A stretch of DNA of 46,336 bases from Bacillota bacterium (GTDB taxonomy: Bacteria > Bacillota > Sulfobacillia > Sulfobacillales > JAIMBI01), in assembly GCA_021846565.1 (NCBI GenBank), contig JAJZWS010000022.1, positions 1 through 46,336 on the forward strand, read 5' to 3'. The notes below the pieces were generated by a model. That model worked only from the letters and a program-made list of their open reading frames with translations. It did not search any database and was not told the origin of the DNA. Position 1 is the stretch's first letter; every line of letters starts with the position of its first letter. Position numbers and translations under genes: made by a program. Shown piece after piece: positions 15,893-25,230 of this stretch.

Positions 15893-17604
15893 CTAGGGGC
15901 CTACCTTCCAGTTGTTGTACGCCTCATATCCGGACAGCGTGTTGTAGTCCGAGTTGACGCCATGCAACCCCTGTTTGGTCACCAGGAGGCCGGTGGAGGC
16001 CGGCAGCCACAACACCGGCACATGCTTGGCCGCGAACACCTGGTACGCGTCCATCCGCGCCTTGGCCTGAGCCACGGTCGAGGGCGCATGCGTGGCGGCA
16101 ATCAGCCGGTTCATCGTGGAATTGCTGTACAAGCCCGTATTGGCCACGGAGCCGGTGCCAAAGAGCGCCCCACCTGTGGGGTCCTCGGCGCCGTAGCACC
16201 ACCCGCCGCCCCACCAGATGAGCTGGAACTGGCTCGACGTCAGCGCCACCACCTGATTGAACGGCTCCTCACGAATGGTGGCGTCGATGCCTTCTTTGGC
16301 CCAGTCCTGCTTGATGAGCTGGGCGATGTTGTTGTCCGTGGTGGACCCGGAGGCCACTACCCACGTGAACGCCAGCTGCTTGCCCTGCTTGTTGGTCATC
16401 ACGCCGTTCTTCATCGTCCATCCGTTTTTCTCCAACAGCTTTACCCCGGCTGCCGGGTTGTACGGATAGGTCGGCACATTCGGGTCGTAGAACTGCGTCG
16501 CGGGCCGTACGGGCACCGGGCCGCTTTCCACCACCTCCAAGCCATGGAGCAAGTCCTTGACCCTGGCGGGTGATCGATGCCCATCTGCATCGCCTGCCGC
16601 ACCGCCAGCTGCTTGAGGATGGGCCCCATGCCGCCGGGCGTCTGCGAGGACATGTTGGGGACCATGTAGTTAAAGCAGAACGAGTACGGCGCGGTCCCGC
16701 GCACGTAGTACGACGGCAGGTCGTTGCGCTGGGCGTAGAACGAATTCGGAATCGACGCGGTGGCGTACGCCCCCCGGTGCATTTGCGCCCACTGGTTGGC
16801 CGTCGACGTTTCGTACTCGAACAGGAGTTTCGTGATATTGGCAACGTGGCCGCTGTAGTGGGAGTTGGCCACCATCGTCCACTGGCTGTTGTTGACGAAC
16901 GACCCTTCCTGATACGGGCCGTCGACCACGTGAAACGCTGGGTAGGCCGGTTGGTTCTGAATCTGGGCGATGTACGACAGCTCCCGGTTCCCGTGGCCGT
17001 ACTTATCAAAGGCGCCTTGGGAATCGGGACGATTTGCGCGATGCCGTTGTACTCGAACCACACCGGGTTCACCGCCTTGGTGGTGGTGATGACCAGCGTC
17101 GTCGGATTTGTGGCCACTACGCTTTTCCAGTCGGTGGGCACGCCCCCACTGCCGTCCGAACAGTAGGCCCAGGGCGCGTTGTTCTGGCTCGCGGCCAGCA
17201 TGATGTCCCAGGAATAGACGGCGTCACTGGCCGTCACGGGCGTGCCGTTGGACCACTTCCACTTGGGATTGAGCGTGACCGTGTAGACGGTGTCGTTTTT
17301 ACTCACGGTAATGCCCGACGCGAGCGAGTGGGTGAACTGGATCTGGTCATGGGGGTTCACGTAAACCAGTGGCACATACATGAGCGAGGTCACGGCGTAG
17401 TTCACCGTGGTGCACGTGCTGTCGGAGACGATCGGGAACCAGGAGTTCGGCTCCGTCGTCACCCCGCCCAACAGCGGAATGACTTTTCATTGAGGCCGGG
17501 AGCTACTTGGCCGGTGGCACCCCGCTGGCGGTCAACATCAGAGCCAGCCCGCTCACCGCCGCCAGTGCGACGCGGCGCCAGTGCGCCGTTTCAACGGACA
17601 TCAT
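15893..17604 (-). pseudogene. Oligopeptide ABC transporter substrate-binding protein (SBP_bac_5), multiply disrupted
   Basis: A family-5 extracellular solute-binding protein gene broken in at least three places. The gene starts at tandem ATGs (17604/17601) behind a GGGAGAAGGGG site and encodes a signal peptide (MMSVETAHWRRVALAAVSG, then LALMLTAS). A TAG stop lies at 17503-17505, and the mature part continues in another frame (LGGVTTEPNSWFPIVSDS, YTVTLNPKWKWSNGTPVTAS). It shifts frame again near 17015-17025 (to GAFDKYGHGNRELSYIAQIQ...GSFVNNSQWTMVANSHYSG) and once more near 16555-16575 (to KDLLHGLEVVESGPVPV...WKVGP). Together the pieces amount to about 560 residues, a normal length for the family. 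No transporter permease or ATPase gene is adjacent. Assembly error is possible, but neighbouring core genes show no such defects. Confidence 0.85.
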
Positions 17605-17748
17605 CCCCTTCTCCCGCGGCGGCGCGCGGGTTTTGCCTCTGGGACGACCGCCCCGAGGCAACCGTATCCACAACATTCGGTGTTCTTCGGCGAGATCCGG
17701 CCGTTCGGGGGTGAAAACTCGAACTGAGAATAGGACCGACCCGTGCCG

Positions 17749-18420
17749 TCACACGCGCGCCGTCTCGTGTACCTGCACGAAGTACGCCAGCGTCTGCAGT
17801 TCGATGGAAAGGTCGATATTATGAATGGTGACGGGCGGCCCGTCGTCAGCCGCGGGGGGCAGTGACAGCATCACGGGGGCGAAGTTCAAAAACCCGCGCA
17901 CGCCCGCGGCGGCCAGCCGGCGCGCCAGCGGCTCGGCCGCGGCCTCCGGCACGGCCAGAATGGCCACCGCCACTCGGAGCCGCTCCACCTCCCCCTCCAG
18001 GTCCACCAGGGAGGTGACGGCGGTCCCAGCGATTTCGCTGCCGGTTTTCTCGGGGTCGGGGTCAAAGATGGCGACGATGCGCACGTCGCGATGCGTGGCG
18101 GCCACGTAGCGCGCCAGGGCCGTGCCCAGGTGGCCGGCGCCAAAGAGCGCGGCCTTGAGCTCGCGGTCCAGTCCTAAGATGTGCCGAATTTCGCTGGCCA
18201 GATCCTGCGCGGGATAGCCGACCCCGCGAGTGCCGAACGCCCCGAAGTACGCCAGATCCTTGCGCACCTGCTCCGAGGAAAATCCGGTCAGCTCGCCCAG
18301 CGCCGCCGAGGTCAACCGCTGGCCCGCCTCCGCTTCGAGCGCGCGCAGGTACGCTGGCAGCCGCCGGATGCTGGCGTCCGGAATGCGCCGCGCGGTGCGG
18401 GGCACTGTATCTTTGCCCAT
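17749..18420 (-). CDS. rex: Redox-sensing transcriptional repressor Rex
   Basis: Rex binds DNA when NAD+ is high and leaves it when NADH rises, so respiratory and fermentative genes are induced. The upstream-open frame starts at 18567, but the family-like start is the ATG at 18420 (MGKDTVPRTARRIPDASIRR), giving 223 residues. Residues about 10-80 are the winged helix, with SSEQVRKDLAYFGAFGTRGV (49-68) as the hallmark. The Rossmann part has ALFGAGHLGTALA (91-103). The C-terminal swap helix ends in IELQTLAYFVQ. It lies one base after the polyprenyl synthase stop, so it is translationally linked and likely the last gene of the nuo transcript. A Rex-like operator sits at the nuo promoter (33507-33524). 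Confidence 0.96.
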   Translation of the reverse strand: MGKDTVPRTARRIPDASIRRLPAYLRALEAEAGQRLTSAALGELTGFSSEQVRKDLAYFGAFGTRGVGYPAQDLASEIRHILGLDRELKAALFGAGHLGTALARYVAATHRDVRIVAIFDPDPEKTGSEIAGTAVTSLVDLEGEVERLRVAVAILAVPEAAAEPLARRLAAAGVRGFLNFAPVMLSLPPAADDGPPVTIHNIDLSIELQTLAYFVQVHETARV

Positions 18421-18421
18421 C

Positions 18422-19405
18422 TCAAAAGTCCCGCGTGACCACAAAGGTGGCCAGCACATCCAACGCCCGGACGGCGGGCGACAGCGGCAGCACCGCCAAG
18501 GCGTGCGCGGCCCCGACCCGGTACCCATCGATCTTAGCGCGCACATAGTCGAGCGCGCCACTCTCATGAAGGATCAGGCGCACGCGCGGCAGATCGGCCG
18601 GATGGCCGCGCTCCAGCAACTCCTCCAGCTCTCGCGCGTCTCGACTTTCGGCCAGCGCATACACGACGGGCAGGGTCAGGACCCCCTGCCCGTAGTCGGC
18701 CGCCACGGCCTTGCCCAGCTTGTCGGGATCCGCCAACAGGTCCAACAGGTCGTCCACCAGTTGAAACGCCATGCCCACCTGCCACCCGAACTGGTACAGC
18801 GGCTCGGACACCTCGGGGCCGGCGTCAGACGCCAGTGCCCCCAGTCGACAGCAAATGGCTAAAAACGTCGCCGTTTTCGCCTCGATGCGGCTCAGGTACT
18901 CAGACTCGCTGGGACGTCGCCCGTGACCCAGGTGCTGGCGAATTTCCCCGAGGCACATCGCATGCACCACCTCGGCCGCCTCGGCCACCACGGCCGGGCG
19001 CCCGGTCGACGCCAGCAGCTGCACCGCCCGCGCAAACAGAAAGTCCCCCGCCAGGACAGCCACCTGGTCATTGGCCACGGCCCGCACCGACGGCTCCCCC
19101 CGGCGCCAGTCCGCCCGGTCCAAGATGTCATCGTGCGTCAAGGTCGCCATGTGAATCAGCTCGACGGCCGTGGCGGTCGGGAGCAGGATGGCGCTGGACG
19201 CGCCTGCCGCCTGGCCCGCCAGCAGCACCAGTGCAGGGCGCAGACGCTTGCCCGGTGCGGCCAAGAGCGCGTCCGCCACCTCCGCCACCAAGCGGTTCTC
19301 GTCGCGCACCACTGCCTCCAGTTGGCGCGCCACCAGTTGCATCTCCGGCTCCACCAGGCTAAACAGTCCAAACACGTCTGGGTCCGCGGCCTCCGGTTTA
19401 CTCAC
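18422..19405 (-). CDS. Long-chain polyprenyl diphosphate synthase (probable menaquinone side-chain synthase, large subunit type)
   Basis: A trans-prenyltransferase of about 327 residues. The first Asp-rich motif is DDILD (92-96) and the second is DDLLD (218-222), with the allylic-substrate motif GKRLRPALVLL at 52-62. The frame is open to 19444, but the GTG at 19405 is favoured by a GGGAGAGGAG site upstream. It condenses isopentenyl diphosphate onto an allylic primer to make a C30-C40 chain. Product length cannot be read from sequence, and no HepS-like small subunit is in the window. It lies 70 bases after nuoN and one base before rex, so it is probably cotranscribed with complex I, which needs the quinone this chain anchors. 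Confidence 0.9.
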   Translation of the reverse strand: MSKPEAADPDVFGLFSLVEPEMQLVARQLEAVVRDENRLVAEVADALLAAPGKRLRPALVLLAGQAAGASSAILLPTATAVELIHMATLTHDDILDRADWRRGEPSVRAVANDQVAVLAGDFLFARAVQLLASTGRPAVVAEAAEVVHAMCLGEIRQHLGHGRRPSESEYLSRIEAKTATFLAICCRLGALASDAGPEVSEPLYQFGWQVGMAFQLVDDLLDLLADPDKLGKAVAADYGQGVLTLPVVYALAESRDARELEELLERGHPADLPRVRLILHESGALDYVRAKIDGYRVGAAHALAVLPLSPAVRALDVLATFVVTRDF

Positions 19406-19475
19406 GACCGACTCCTCTCCCTGTGCGAGCGAACGGCCCGGCATACAGGTCCTCTAAGGTCCTCGTCCGTTTATC

Positions 19476-20867
19476 TTAATGCAGCCACGTGAACCGGGCC
19501 GACTGGATGACGGCGTGCAGCACCGGTTCAGGGTAGATGCCGATGAACAGCGTGCCCAGCGCCGCCACCGCGAGCACGATGCCTGTCCCCACCGTGAAGC
19601 GCCCCGTGGCGCCCTCGCCCGGCGCAAACATCTGCTGGACGGGCCGGAAGTACACGGCGAGGCCCACAATCGTGGCCACCACGAGCCCCATGGCCACTCC
19701 CCACTGATCGGCCGCAATGGCGCCCCGCACCAGGTAGAACTTCCCGATGAAGCCCGCGGTCAGGGGAATCCCCGCCAGCGACAACATCGCCACCAGGAAG
19801 CCTACCGCCAGCCAGGGCTGGCGGTACGCCAGCCCCTTTAAGCTGGCCAGCGTGACGGGCGCTGCCTCCCGCCCTTCCAGGATGCGTACCACCGTGAATG
19901 CCAGCAGGATCGCGAGGCCATACGGGAGAAGATAGAACAGCGCGGCCTGCGCGCCGACGACGTTGTGCGAGGCAATGCCCACCAGCACGTACCCGGCATT
20001 GCCCACACCGGACCATGCCAACAACCGCTTCAAGTCGCGCTGCGGCAGCGCCACCATGTTGCCGGCAATCATCGTGAGCACGGCCAGGTAGCCCAGCATC
20101 AAGCCCCACCACGCCGCCGACAGCGAAAAGCCGAACGCCAGCACGCGGAGCAGAGCGGCGGCCGCCCCCACCTTGGTGCCAAAGGCCATGAACGCGGTCA
20201 CCGGTGTCGGCGATCCCTCGTACACGTCCGGTACCCACATGTGAAACGGCACAATCGCGAGCTTGTACAACAGCCCCACCAGTAGCAAGCCCAGGCCAGC
20301 CGCCATCAGGCCGGGCACCACGTGCACGGCGGTGAAGTTCACAAACGTCATGCTGCCGGTGGCACCGTACAACAGCGCGGCCCCAAACAGCAGGATGCCG
20401 GAGGAGAACGCCCCGATCAGCAGGTACTTCAAACCCGCCTCGCCCCCCAGCGAGGTGCGCCGGGACGCGGCCAGCACATAGAGGGGCAGGCTTAAAAGTT
20501 CCAGCCCCAGGAACAACAGAATCAGGTTGCCGGCAAAGCCCATCACCATGGCGCCCACCCCGGCCAGCTGCATGAGCGCAGGAAATTCGGGACCGTAGCG
20601 CTCAGGGTCCCACGCCAGAAGCAAGCCCGCCATGACCGCCAACAGCGTGAACACCGTGACCACGATGCTGTAGCTGTCGCCCAGCACCGCCCCCCCATAA
20701 AGATGCGTGTGCTGCTGGAGGGTGAGTGCTCGCACCAGGGCGGCGGCGCTGAACACCAGCCCGAACCAATACGGCACGGTGGATCGCGGCCTCACCAGCA
20801 TGGCCGCTACCAGCGTGGCCAGAATGCCTACGGCGGCAATGATCTCGGGTTCGAGAAAGTGCATCAT
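19476..20867 (-). CDS. nuoN: NADH-quinone oxidoreductase subunit N
   Basis: An antiporter-like membrane subunit of complex I with 463 residues and about 14 predicted membrane helices. The conserved proton-channel stretches are VGLLYKLAIVPFHMWVPDVYEGSPTPV (broken-helix Lys and the HxWxPDVYEG signature) and LKRLLAWSGVGNAGYVLVG. It is the last of the 14 nuo genes, and its ATG overlaps the nuoM stop by four bases. The ending ...RFTWLH is normal for family length (about 460-490). Confidence 0.95.
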   Translation of the reverse strand: MMHFLEPEIIAAVGILATLVAAMLVRPRSTVPYWFGLVFSAAALVRALTLQQHTHLYGGAVLGDSYSIVVTVFTLLAVMAGLLLAWDPERYGPEFPALMQLAGVGAMVMGFAGNLILLFLGLELLSLPLYVLAASRRTSLGGEAGLKYLLIGAFSSGILLFGAALLYGATGSMTFVNFTAVHVVPGLMAAGLGLLLVGLLYKLAIVPFHMWVPDVYEGSPTPVTAFMAFGTKVGAAAALLRVLAFGFSLSAAWWGLMLGYLAVLTMIAGNMVALPQRDLKRLLAWSGVGNAGYVLVGIASHNVVGAQAALFYLLPYGLAILLAFTVVRILEGREAAPVTLASLKGLAYRQPWLAVGFLVAMLSLAGIPLTAGFIGKFYLVRGAIAADQWGVAMGLVVATIVGLAVYFRPVQQMFAPGEGATGRFTVGTGIVLAVAALGTLFIGIYPEPVLHAVIQSARFTWLH

Positions 20868-22330
20868 GCCCGCTCACCCCCTTTCCGGGCTGCGGCCTGC
20901 GCCGCCTGATGCACACCCGAGGGGGCCAGCGTGGGCAGGTGGCTGGTGACGCTGGCGGGCCAGATGCCCAGGACCAGCACCAACAACCCCAGCGCGCCAA
21001 TCAATCCCACCTGGGGCGTCGTGAGATCCCCCGGCGCCCGTCCCGGCGCCCGCGGTCCCTGCATGGCGCCCTGGAACAGGCGCAGCATGTACCACGCGGC
21101 CACCACCAGAATGACACCCGCCACGACCGCCACCGTCACGTTGCTTTGGATGAGCCCCTGAAAAATCATGTACTCGCCGGCAAAGCCCGGCAGGCCCGGG
21201 AGCCCCAGCGTCGCCAGCGCGAAAATTTGAAACCACACCGTGAGCTTAGGCACCGCCTGGTTCAAGCCCCCGAGTGTCCGGAGCTCCCGACTTCCCGTCC
21301 GGTCCTCGTACCAGCCCAGAATCAAGAACACGCCGCCCAGCATCACCCCGTGCGCCACCATGTAAAAGGTGGCGCCCACGAGACCCGCCTGCGTGAGGGT
21401 GAAGATACCCAGCGCCATCATGGCCATGTGGGAGAGCGACCCGTACGCGGCCACCATCTTGACGTCTTTCTGGCGCAGCGCCAGCTCAGCCCCATAAACC
21501 AGCCCCACGGCGGCCAGCGCCATCAGCCAGGGCTCCGCCTGGGCCATTTCCACATGAAACAGCGGCACCAGGATCCGCACCATGGCAAACACGCCCAGCT
21601 TGGACAGCACTCCGGAGATGACGGCCGTGACCGGCGCGGGCGCGTCGCTGTACGCCGGCGGCATCCACCCATGCAACGGCCACAACGGGGCTTTGATGAT
21701 AAAGGCAACCAGGAACGACAAGAACACCCACGGCGCCACGGCCGGCACCAGGGTGGTGTGCGCCAGGCTGGCCAGCTGGAACGTCAGGTGGCCCGTCTCT
21801 TGGGCATGGACGACGCCCAGCGCCACCACCCCGATAAGCATGAAGAGGCTCCCAAACAGGTTCATGATGAGCCACTTCAAGGCCGTGCGCCGCGCCGGAC
21901 CGATGGCCCAGCCCCCCAACAGGAAGAATACGGGCACCAGCACCACTTCCCAGAAGACGTAAAACGTCACCAGGTCCAGCGCGGTGAACACGCCAATGGC
22001 GGTAGACTCTGCCAGCAGCAGCCAGAAGTAATACGCCGCGCCCCGGTCCCGGGGCGACGTCAGCACGGCGGCCAGCGTGATGACCGTGGCCAGTCCCACC
22101 AGGAACAGGCTGAGCCCGTCGAGGCTCAGGTGAAAGTGCACGCCGAGACTGGGGATCCAGTTCCAGTCCACGGTCCCGAGGCTTTTGCCGACCGGCGCCA
22201 CGAGCGCCCGGGCAAACAGCAGCACCTCCACCAAGGCCAGCACGACCGCCCCGGCCTTTACCCACGCTTTGGGCAACAGGAACAGGGCCAACCCGATCCA
22301 CGGTATCAGCACCAGGAAAAACGCCAACAT
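20864..22330 (-). CDS. nuoM: NADH-quinone oxidoreductase subunit M
   Basis: A proton-pumping antiporter-like subunit of 488 residues. Conserved features are FYVFWEVVLVPVFFLLGGWG-like sequence with the essential Glu on helix 5, IIKAPLWPLHGWMPPAYSDAPAP-type broken-helix sequence with Lys, and AAYGSLSHMAMMALGIF. It lies 54 bases after nuoL, with an AGGGGG ribosome site in the gap, and overlaps nuoN by four bases. Confidence 0.96.
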   Translation of the reverse strand: MLAFFLVLIPWIGLALFLLPKAWVKAGAVVLALVEVLLFARALVAPVGKSLGTVDWNWIPSLGVHFHLSLDGLSLFLVGLATVITLAAVLTSPRDRGAAYYFWLLLAESTAIGVFTALDLVTFYVFWEVVLVPVFFLLGGWAIGPARRTALKWLIMNLFGSLFMLIGVVALGVVHAQETGHLTFQLASLAHTTLVPAVAPWVFLSFLVAFIIKAPLWPLHGWMPPAYSDAPAPVTAVISGVLSKLGVFAMVRILVPLFHVEMAQAEPWLMALAAVGLVYGAELALRQKDVKMVAAYGSLSHMAMMALGIFTLTQAGLVGATFYMVAHGVMLGGVFLILGWYEDRTGSRELRTLGGLNQAVPKLTVWFQIFALATLGLPGLPGFAGEYMIFQGLIQSNVTVAVVAGVILVVAAWYMLRLFQGAMQGPRAPGRAPGDLTTPQVGLIGALGLLVLVLGIWPASVTSHLPTLAPSGVHQAAQAAARKGGERA

Positions 22331-22384
22331 GCCACGGCCCCCTAAATTGACCCTCGGAAATGCGAACTCGACTCACGAATCCCG

Positions 22385-24253
22385 CTAGAAGCGGACCAAA
22401 AAGTACGCCAGCAGCACAAAGGTGCCCACCATCACCGACAGCAGGTAGCGCCGGACCAGCCCGGTCTCGATGGGCCGGAGCTCGTCCGCCCACGCCATGA
22501 CCCCGCGGCCCACGCCCACGAGCGATCCCACGATGGAACGCTCCACGCCCGTGAGCCAGTCGCCCAGCACCTGGAGCGGCAGAACAGTCGTCCACGCCCA
22601 GGCCGTGTCGCTCCCCCACGACGCGGCCGCCCATCGGCCCGGGGCCCGCTCGGTGCCGGCCTCCACCGACCGCGCCTGAACCAGATAGAGCCGCCAGGCA
22701 ATCCCGATGCCCGCGATAGCCAGCGCCACTGCCACCGCCGTCGCCCACTCCGGGCCCGTTTGCAACCCAAAGTGCGCCGCGCCCACGTAACGGGTGAACG
22801 TCGGCGTGAGCCACGTGTTGAGCCCGGTTCCGAAGTACCCCCCGATGATGGCCAGGACCGACAGCACCACCACCGGACCCGTCATCACCCACGGTGCCTC
22901 ATGCGCGTGCTCGTACAGGTGCTGGTCACGAGGCTTGCCCAAGAACGTGAGGAAGAACACGCGAAACATGTAAAATGCGGTCAGTCCGGCGGTGAATGCC
23001 CCCACCGCCCACAGCCACGGATGGCCCATATTGAGCGCCTGGCCCAAGATCGCCTCTTTGGAGAAGTACCCGGAGAAACCCGGAATACCCGAAATGGCCA
23101 ACGTGGCGGCCAAAAAGCCCGCGGCGGTCCACGGCATCTTTTTCGCAAGGCCGCCCATCGCCCCCATGTCCTGCTCCCCTGCCAGCGCATGAATCACGCT
23201 GCCGGCGGCCAGGAACAGCAGGGCCTTGAAAAAGGCGTGCATCATGAAGTGAAAGACTCCGGCCACATACGCCCCAATGCCCACCGCCATAAACATGTAG
23301 CCCAGCTGGCTCACGGTCGAATAGGCCAGCGCCCGCTTGATGTCTTTCTGGAAGATGGCGACGGTGGCGGCAAACAGCGCGGTCAGCGCCCCAATCGTGG
23401 CAATGGCCTCCCCCACCCCCGGCGCCAGCGCCAGCAGCGGATACAGCCGCGCGATTAAATACACCCCGGCCGTCACCATGGTGGCCGCATGGATCAGGGC
23501 CGACACCGGCGTCGGACCCTCCATGGCGTCGGCGAGCCAGATGTGCAGCGGAAATTGCGCCGACTTGGCCATCGCGCCCAGGTACAGCAGGAGCGCCACC
23601 CACGTATAGAACATGGGAGCCGGCGCCGCATGGGCAAACGCGGAGAACAACCCCTGATAGGACAGGGTGCCGAACCGCTCGTACAGCAACACGATGGCCA
23701 GCAGGATCCCCACATCGCCAACGGTGTTCACGACAAACGCTTTCTTGGCCGCCCGCACAGCGGACGGCCGGTCGTACCAGAAACCAATGAGCAGGTAGGA
23801 CGACAGGCCCACCAGCGCCCATCCAATCAGCAGCACCAGGAGGTTGCCCGCCAGCACCAGCAACAGCATGGAGAAGATAAACAAGTTCAGTTCGGCAAAA
23901 AAGCGGCCACGGTCCTTGTCCTCCGCCATGTATCCATTGGAGTACACGTGAATCAAAAAGCCGACGCCCGTAATAATCAGCGTCCAGACGGACGCCAGCG
24001 GGTCCAGGTAAAGCGCCCAGTGAATGGCCGGCCCAAACCCCTGGGTCCAGACAAACAGGCTGCCAGCCAGCACGCGGTGGGCGGCGGGCAGCAGTGCGAG
24101 CCGATCCTTGGCGGCCCAGCTCAGGAGAAACGCGCCCAGCACCAACAGGCTCGCCCAAATTCCCGGGAGCACCCGGGGCAGGACTGACTTGAACACCGAA
24201 AGCGTCACGGCCCCCAGGAGCGGCAGGGCCAAAATTTCTACCAGCAGCGTCAC
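22385..24253 (-). CDS. nuoL: NADH-quinone oxidoreductase subunit L
   Basis: The largest antiporter-like membrane subunit, 622 residues, in line with the family. Visible features are WALVGLSSYLLIGFWYDRPS (essential Glu replaced by the usual W/G context of helix 5), AQFPLHIWLADAMEGPTPVSALIHAATMV (signature of the pump core), and ALAYSTVSQLGYMFMAVGIG. The C-terminal region after about 480 carries the lateral helix and terminal anchor (LLSVMVGTFVLLAYFLVRF). The start is GTG at 24253. A strong hairpin (24302-24331) lies in the 97 bases between nuoK and this start. Confidence 0.96.
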   Translation of the reverse strand: MTLLVEILALPLLGAVTLSVFKSVLPRVLPGIWASLLVLGAFLLSWAAKDRLALLPAAHRVLAGSLFVWTQGFGPAIHWALYLDPLASVWTLIITGVGFLIHVYSNGYMAEDKDRGRFFAELNLFIFSMLLLVLAGNLLVLLIGWALVGLSSYLLIGFWYDRPSAVRAAKKAFVVNTVGDVGILLAIVLLYERFGTLSYQGLFSAFAHAAPAPMFYTWVALLLYLGAMAKSAQFPLHIWLADAMEGPTPVSALIHAATMVTAGVYLIARLYPLLALAPGVGEAIATIGALTALFAATVAIFQKDIKRALAYSTVSQLGYMFMAVGIGAYVAGVFHFMMHAFFKALLFLAAGSVIHALAGEQDMGAMGGLAKKMPWTAAGFLAATLAISGIPGFSGYFSKEAILGQALNMGHPWLWAVGAFTAGLTAFYMFRVFFLTFLGKPRDQHLYEHAHEAPWVMTGPVVVLSVLAIIGGYFGTGLNTWLTPTFTRYVGAAHFGLQTGPEWATAVAVALAIAGIGIAWRLYLVQARSVEAGTERAPGRWAAASWGSDTAWAWTTVLPLQVLGDWLTGVERSIVGSLVGVGRGVMAWADELRPIETGLVRRYLLSVMVGTFVLLAYFLVRF

Positions 24254-24301
24254 GCCCGTCCCTCCGTCACGGTACCCGTGTTGTCAACGCTCGGCCCGTG
24301 A

Positions 24302-24331
24302 GCCCAAGCGCTTGCGCTCGGGCGCTTGGGC
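24302..24331 (-). repeat. Hairpin in the nuoK-nuoL gap
   Basis: A perfect 10-base inverted repeat (GCCCAAGCGC/GCGCTTGGGC) flanks a 10-base spacer. It is inside the operon, so it is more likely an mRNA processing or stability element, or an attenuator that lowers nuoL-N, than a full terminator. No T-run follows. Confidence 0.5.
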
Positions 24332-24350
24332 CCGGTCCGCCGTTGTGCCA

Positions 24351-24662
24351 TCAGCCTTTCATCTCCGACACGTCATCCACGTCCAGACGCGGGCGGCGGT
24401 GGTACACCCACACAATCAGGGCGAGGCCAATGCCCACCTCGCCGGCGGCCGTGGCGATGATGAGAAAGGCCATGAGCTGGCCCTGCATCTGATGCCAGTG
24501 GGCGGCGTACCCGATGAACGCCAGCGCGGCCGCATTCCACATCATCTCGGCCGACATGAACATGATGAGCGGGTTCTTGCGCACCAAGACGCCCACGGCG
24601 CCGACGGCAAACAGCGCCGCCGCGAGTCCCACCACCCAGCCGATCGGCACCGCGCTCGTCAT
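24351..24662 (-). CDS. nuoK: NADH-quinone oxidoreductase subunit K
   Basis: A 103-residue membrane subunit with three helices. It begins at the ATG at 24662, which overlaps the nuoJ stop by four bases. Key residues are in FMSAEMMWNAAALAFIGYA (the conserved Glu of helix 2, GxELxxNAxNL-type motif) and AAGEVGIGLALIVWVYHRR (Glu on helix 3). The C-terminus is short and charged. The length is exactly typical (about 100). Confidence 0.95.
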   Translation of the reverse strand: MTSAVPIGWVVGLAAALFAVGAVGVLVRKNPLIMFMSAEMMWNAAALAFIGYAAHWHQMQGQLMAFLIIATAAGEVGIGLALIVWVYHRRPRLDVDDVSEMKG

Positions 24663-25213
24663 GAGGGATCCTCCTTCGCCATCTGTGCGGCCGCAGCACC
24701 CGGTGCCCTGGGCCGCGGGTCGTCCGCCGCCCGATTCAACACCAGCACGGCCAGCGCCGCAGTGAGCAGCATCAGTGCCACCACGGCCAGATAGTCGAAG
24801 TCGGGACCCCACAGCAGGCGGCCCATGGCCGCAAGCGACCCGTAGCCCGAGGAGAACCGAGTGACCGACGGCCCCGCACTGTAGCGCACGGCGACACCGG
24901 CCAGCAGCACGCCCGCGGCGATGGCCAAAAATCCCGACAGCGCGCGCTGCCCGGCAAGCGACTCGGGCCGCTCCCGCTCTTCTTTGCCGGCGGTCAGAAG
25001 CGTCACCACAAACAGGAACAGGACCATGATGGCGCCCGCATAAACAATCACCTGGGCGGCCGCCATGAACTCGGCATTCAGCAGCAGGTAGAACACCGCG
25101 AGCGTGACCACGTTCCCGATGAGGTACAGCGCGCTGTGCACCGGCGTGCGCGCCGCCACCACGCCCACCGCGGACGCAAAGCTCAGAGCCGCCAAGATGA
25201 TAAAGCCCACCAT
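24659..25213 (-). CDS. nuoJ: NADH-quinone oxidoreductase subunit J
   Basis: A 184-residue membrane subunit with five helices, of normal family length. The signature AAQVIVYAGAIMVLFLFVVTLL (about 52-73) includes the conserved Tyr-Ala-Gly-Ala-Ile of the pi-bulge helix. The tail after residue 165 is Pro/Ala-rich. The start ATG has a GAGGGAAG site. The 85-base gap to nuoI upstream contains a 12-base tandem repeat. Confidence 0.95.
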   Translation of the reverse strand: MVGFIILAALSFASAVGVVAARTPVHSALYLIGNVVTLAVFYLLLNAEFMAAAQVIVYAGAIMVLFLFVVTLLTAGKEERERPESLAGQRALSGFLAIAAGVLLAGVAVRYSAGPSVTRFSSGYGSLAAMGRLLWGPDFDYLAVVALMLLTAALAVLVLNRAADDPRPRAPGAAAAQMAKEDPS

Positions 25214-25230
25214 TCTTCCCTCGTCTCCTT

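Noticed and set aside
16555-17025. Programmed frameshifting in the peptide-binding protein gene
   Set aside because: No slippery heptamer or stimulatory structure is seen, and a TAG also separates the signal peptide from the mature part; programmed recoding at three sites in one transport gene is not credible.
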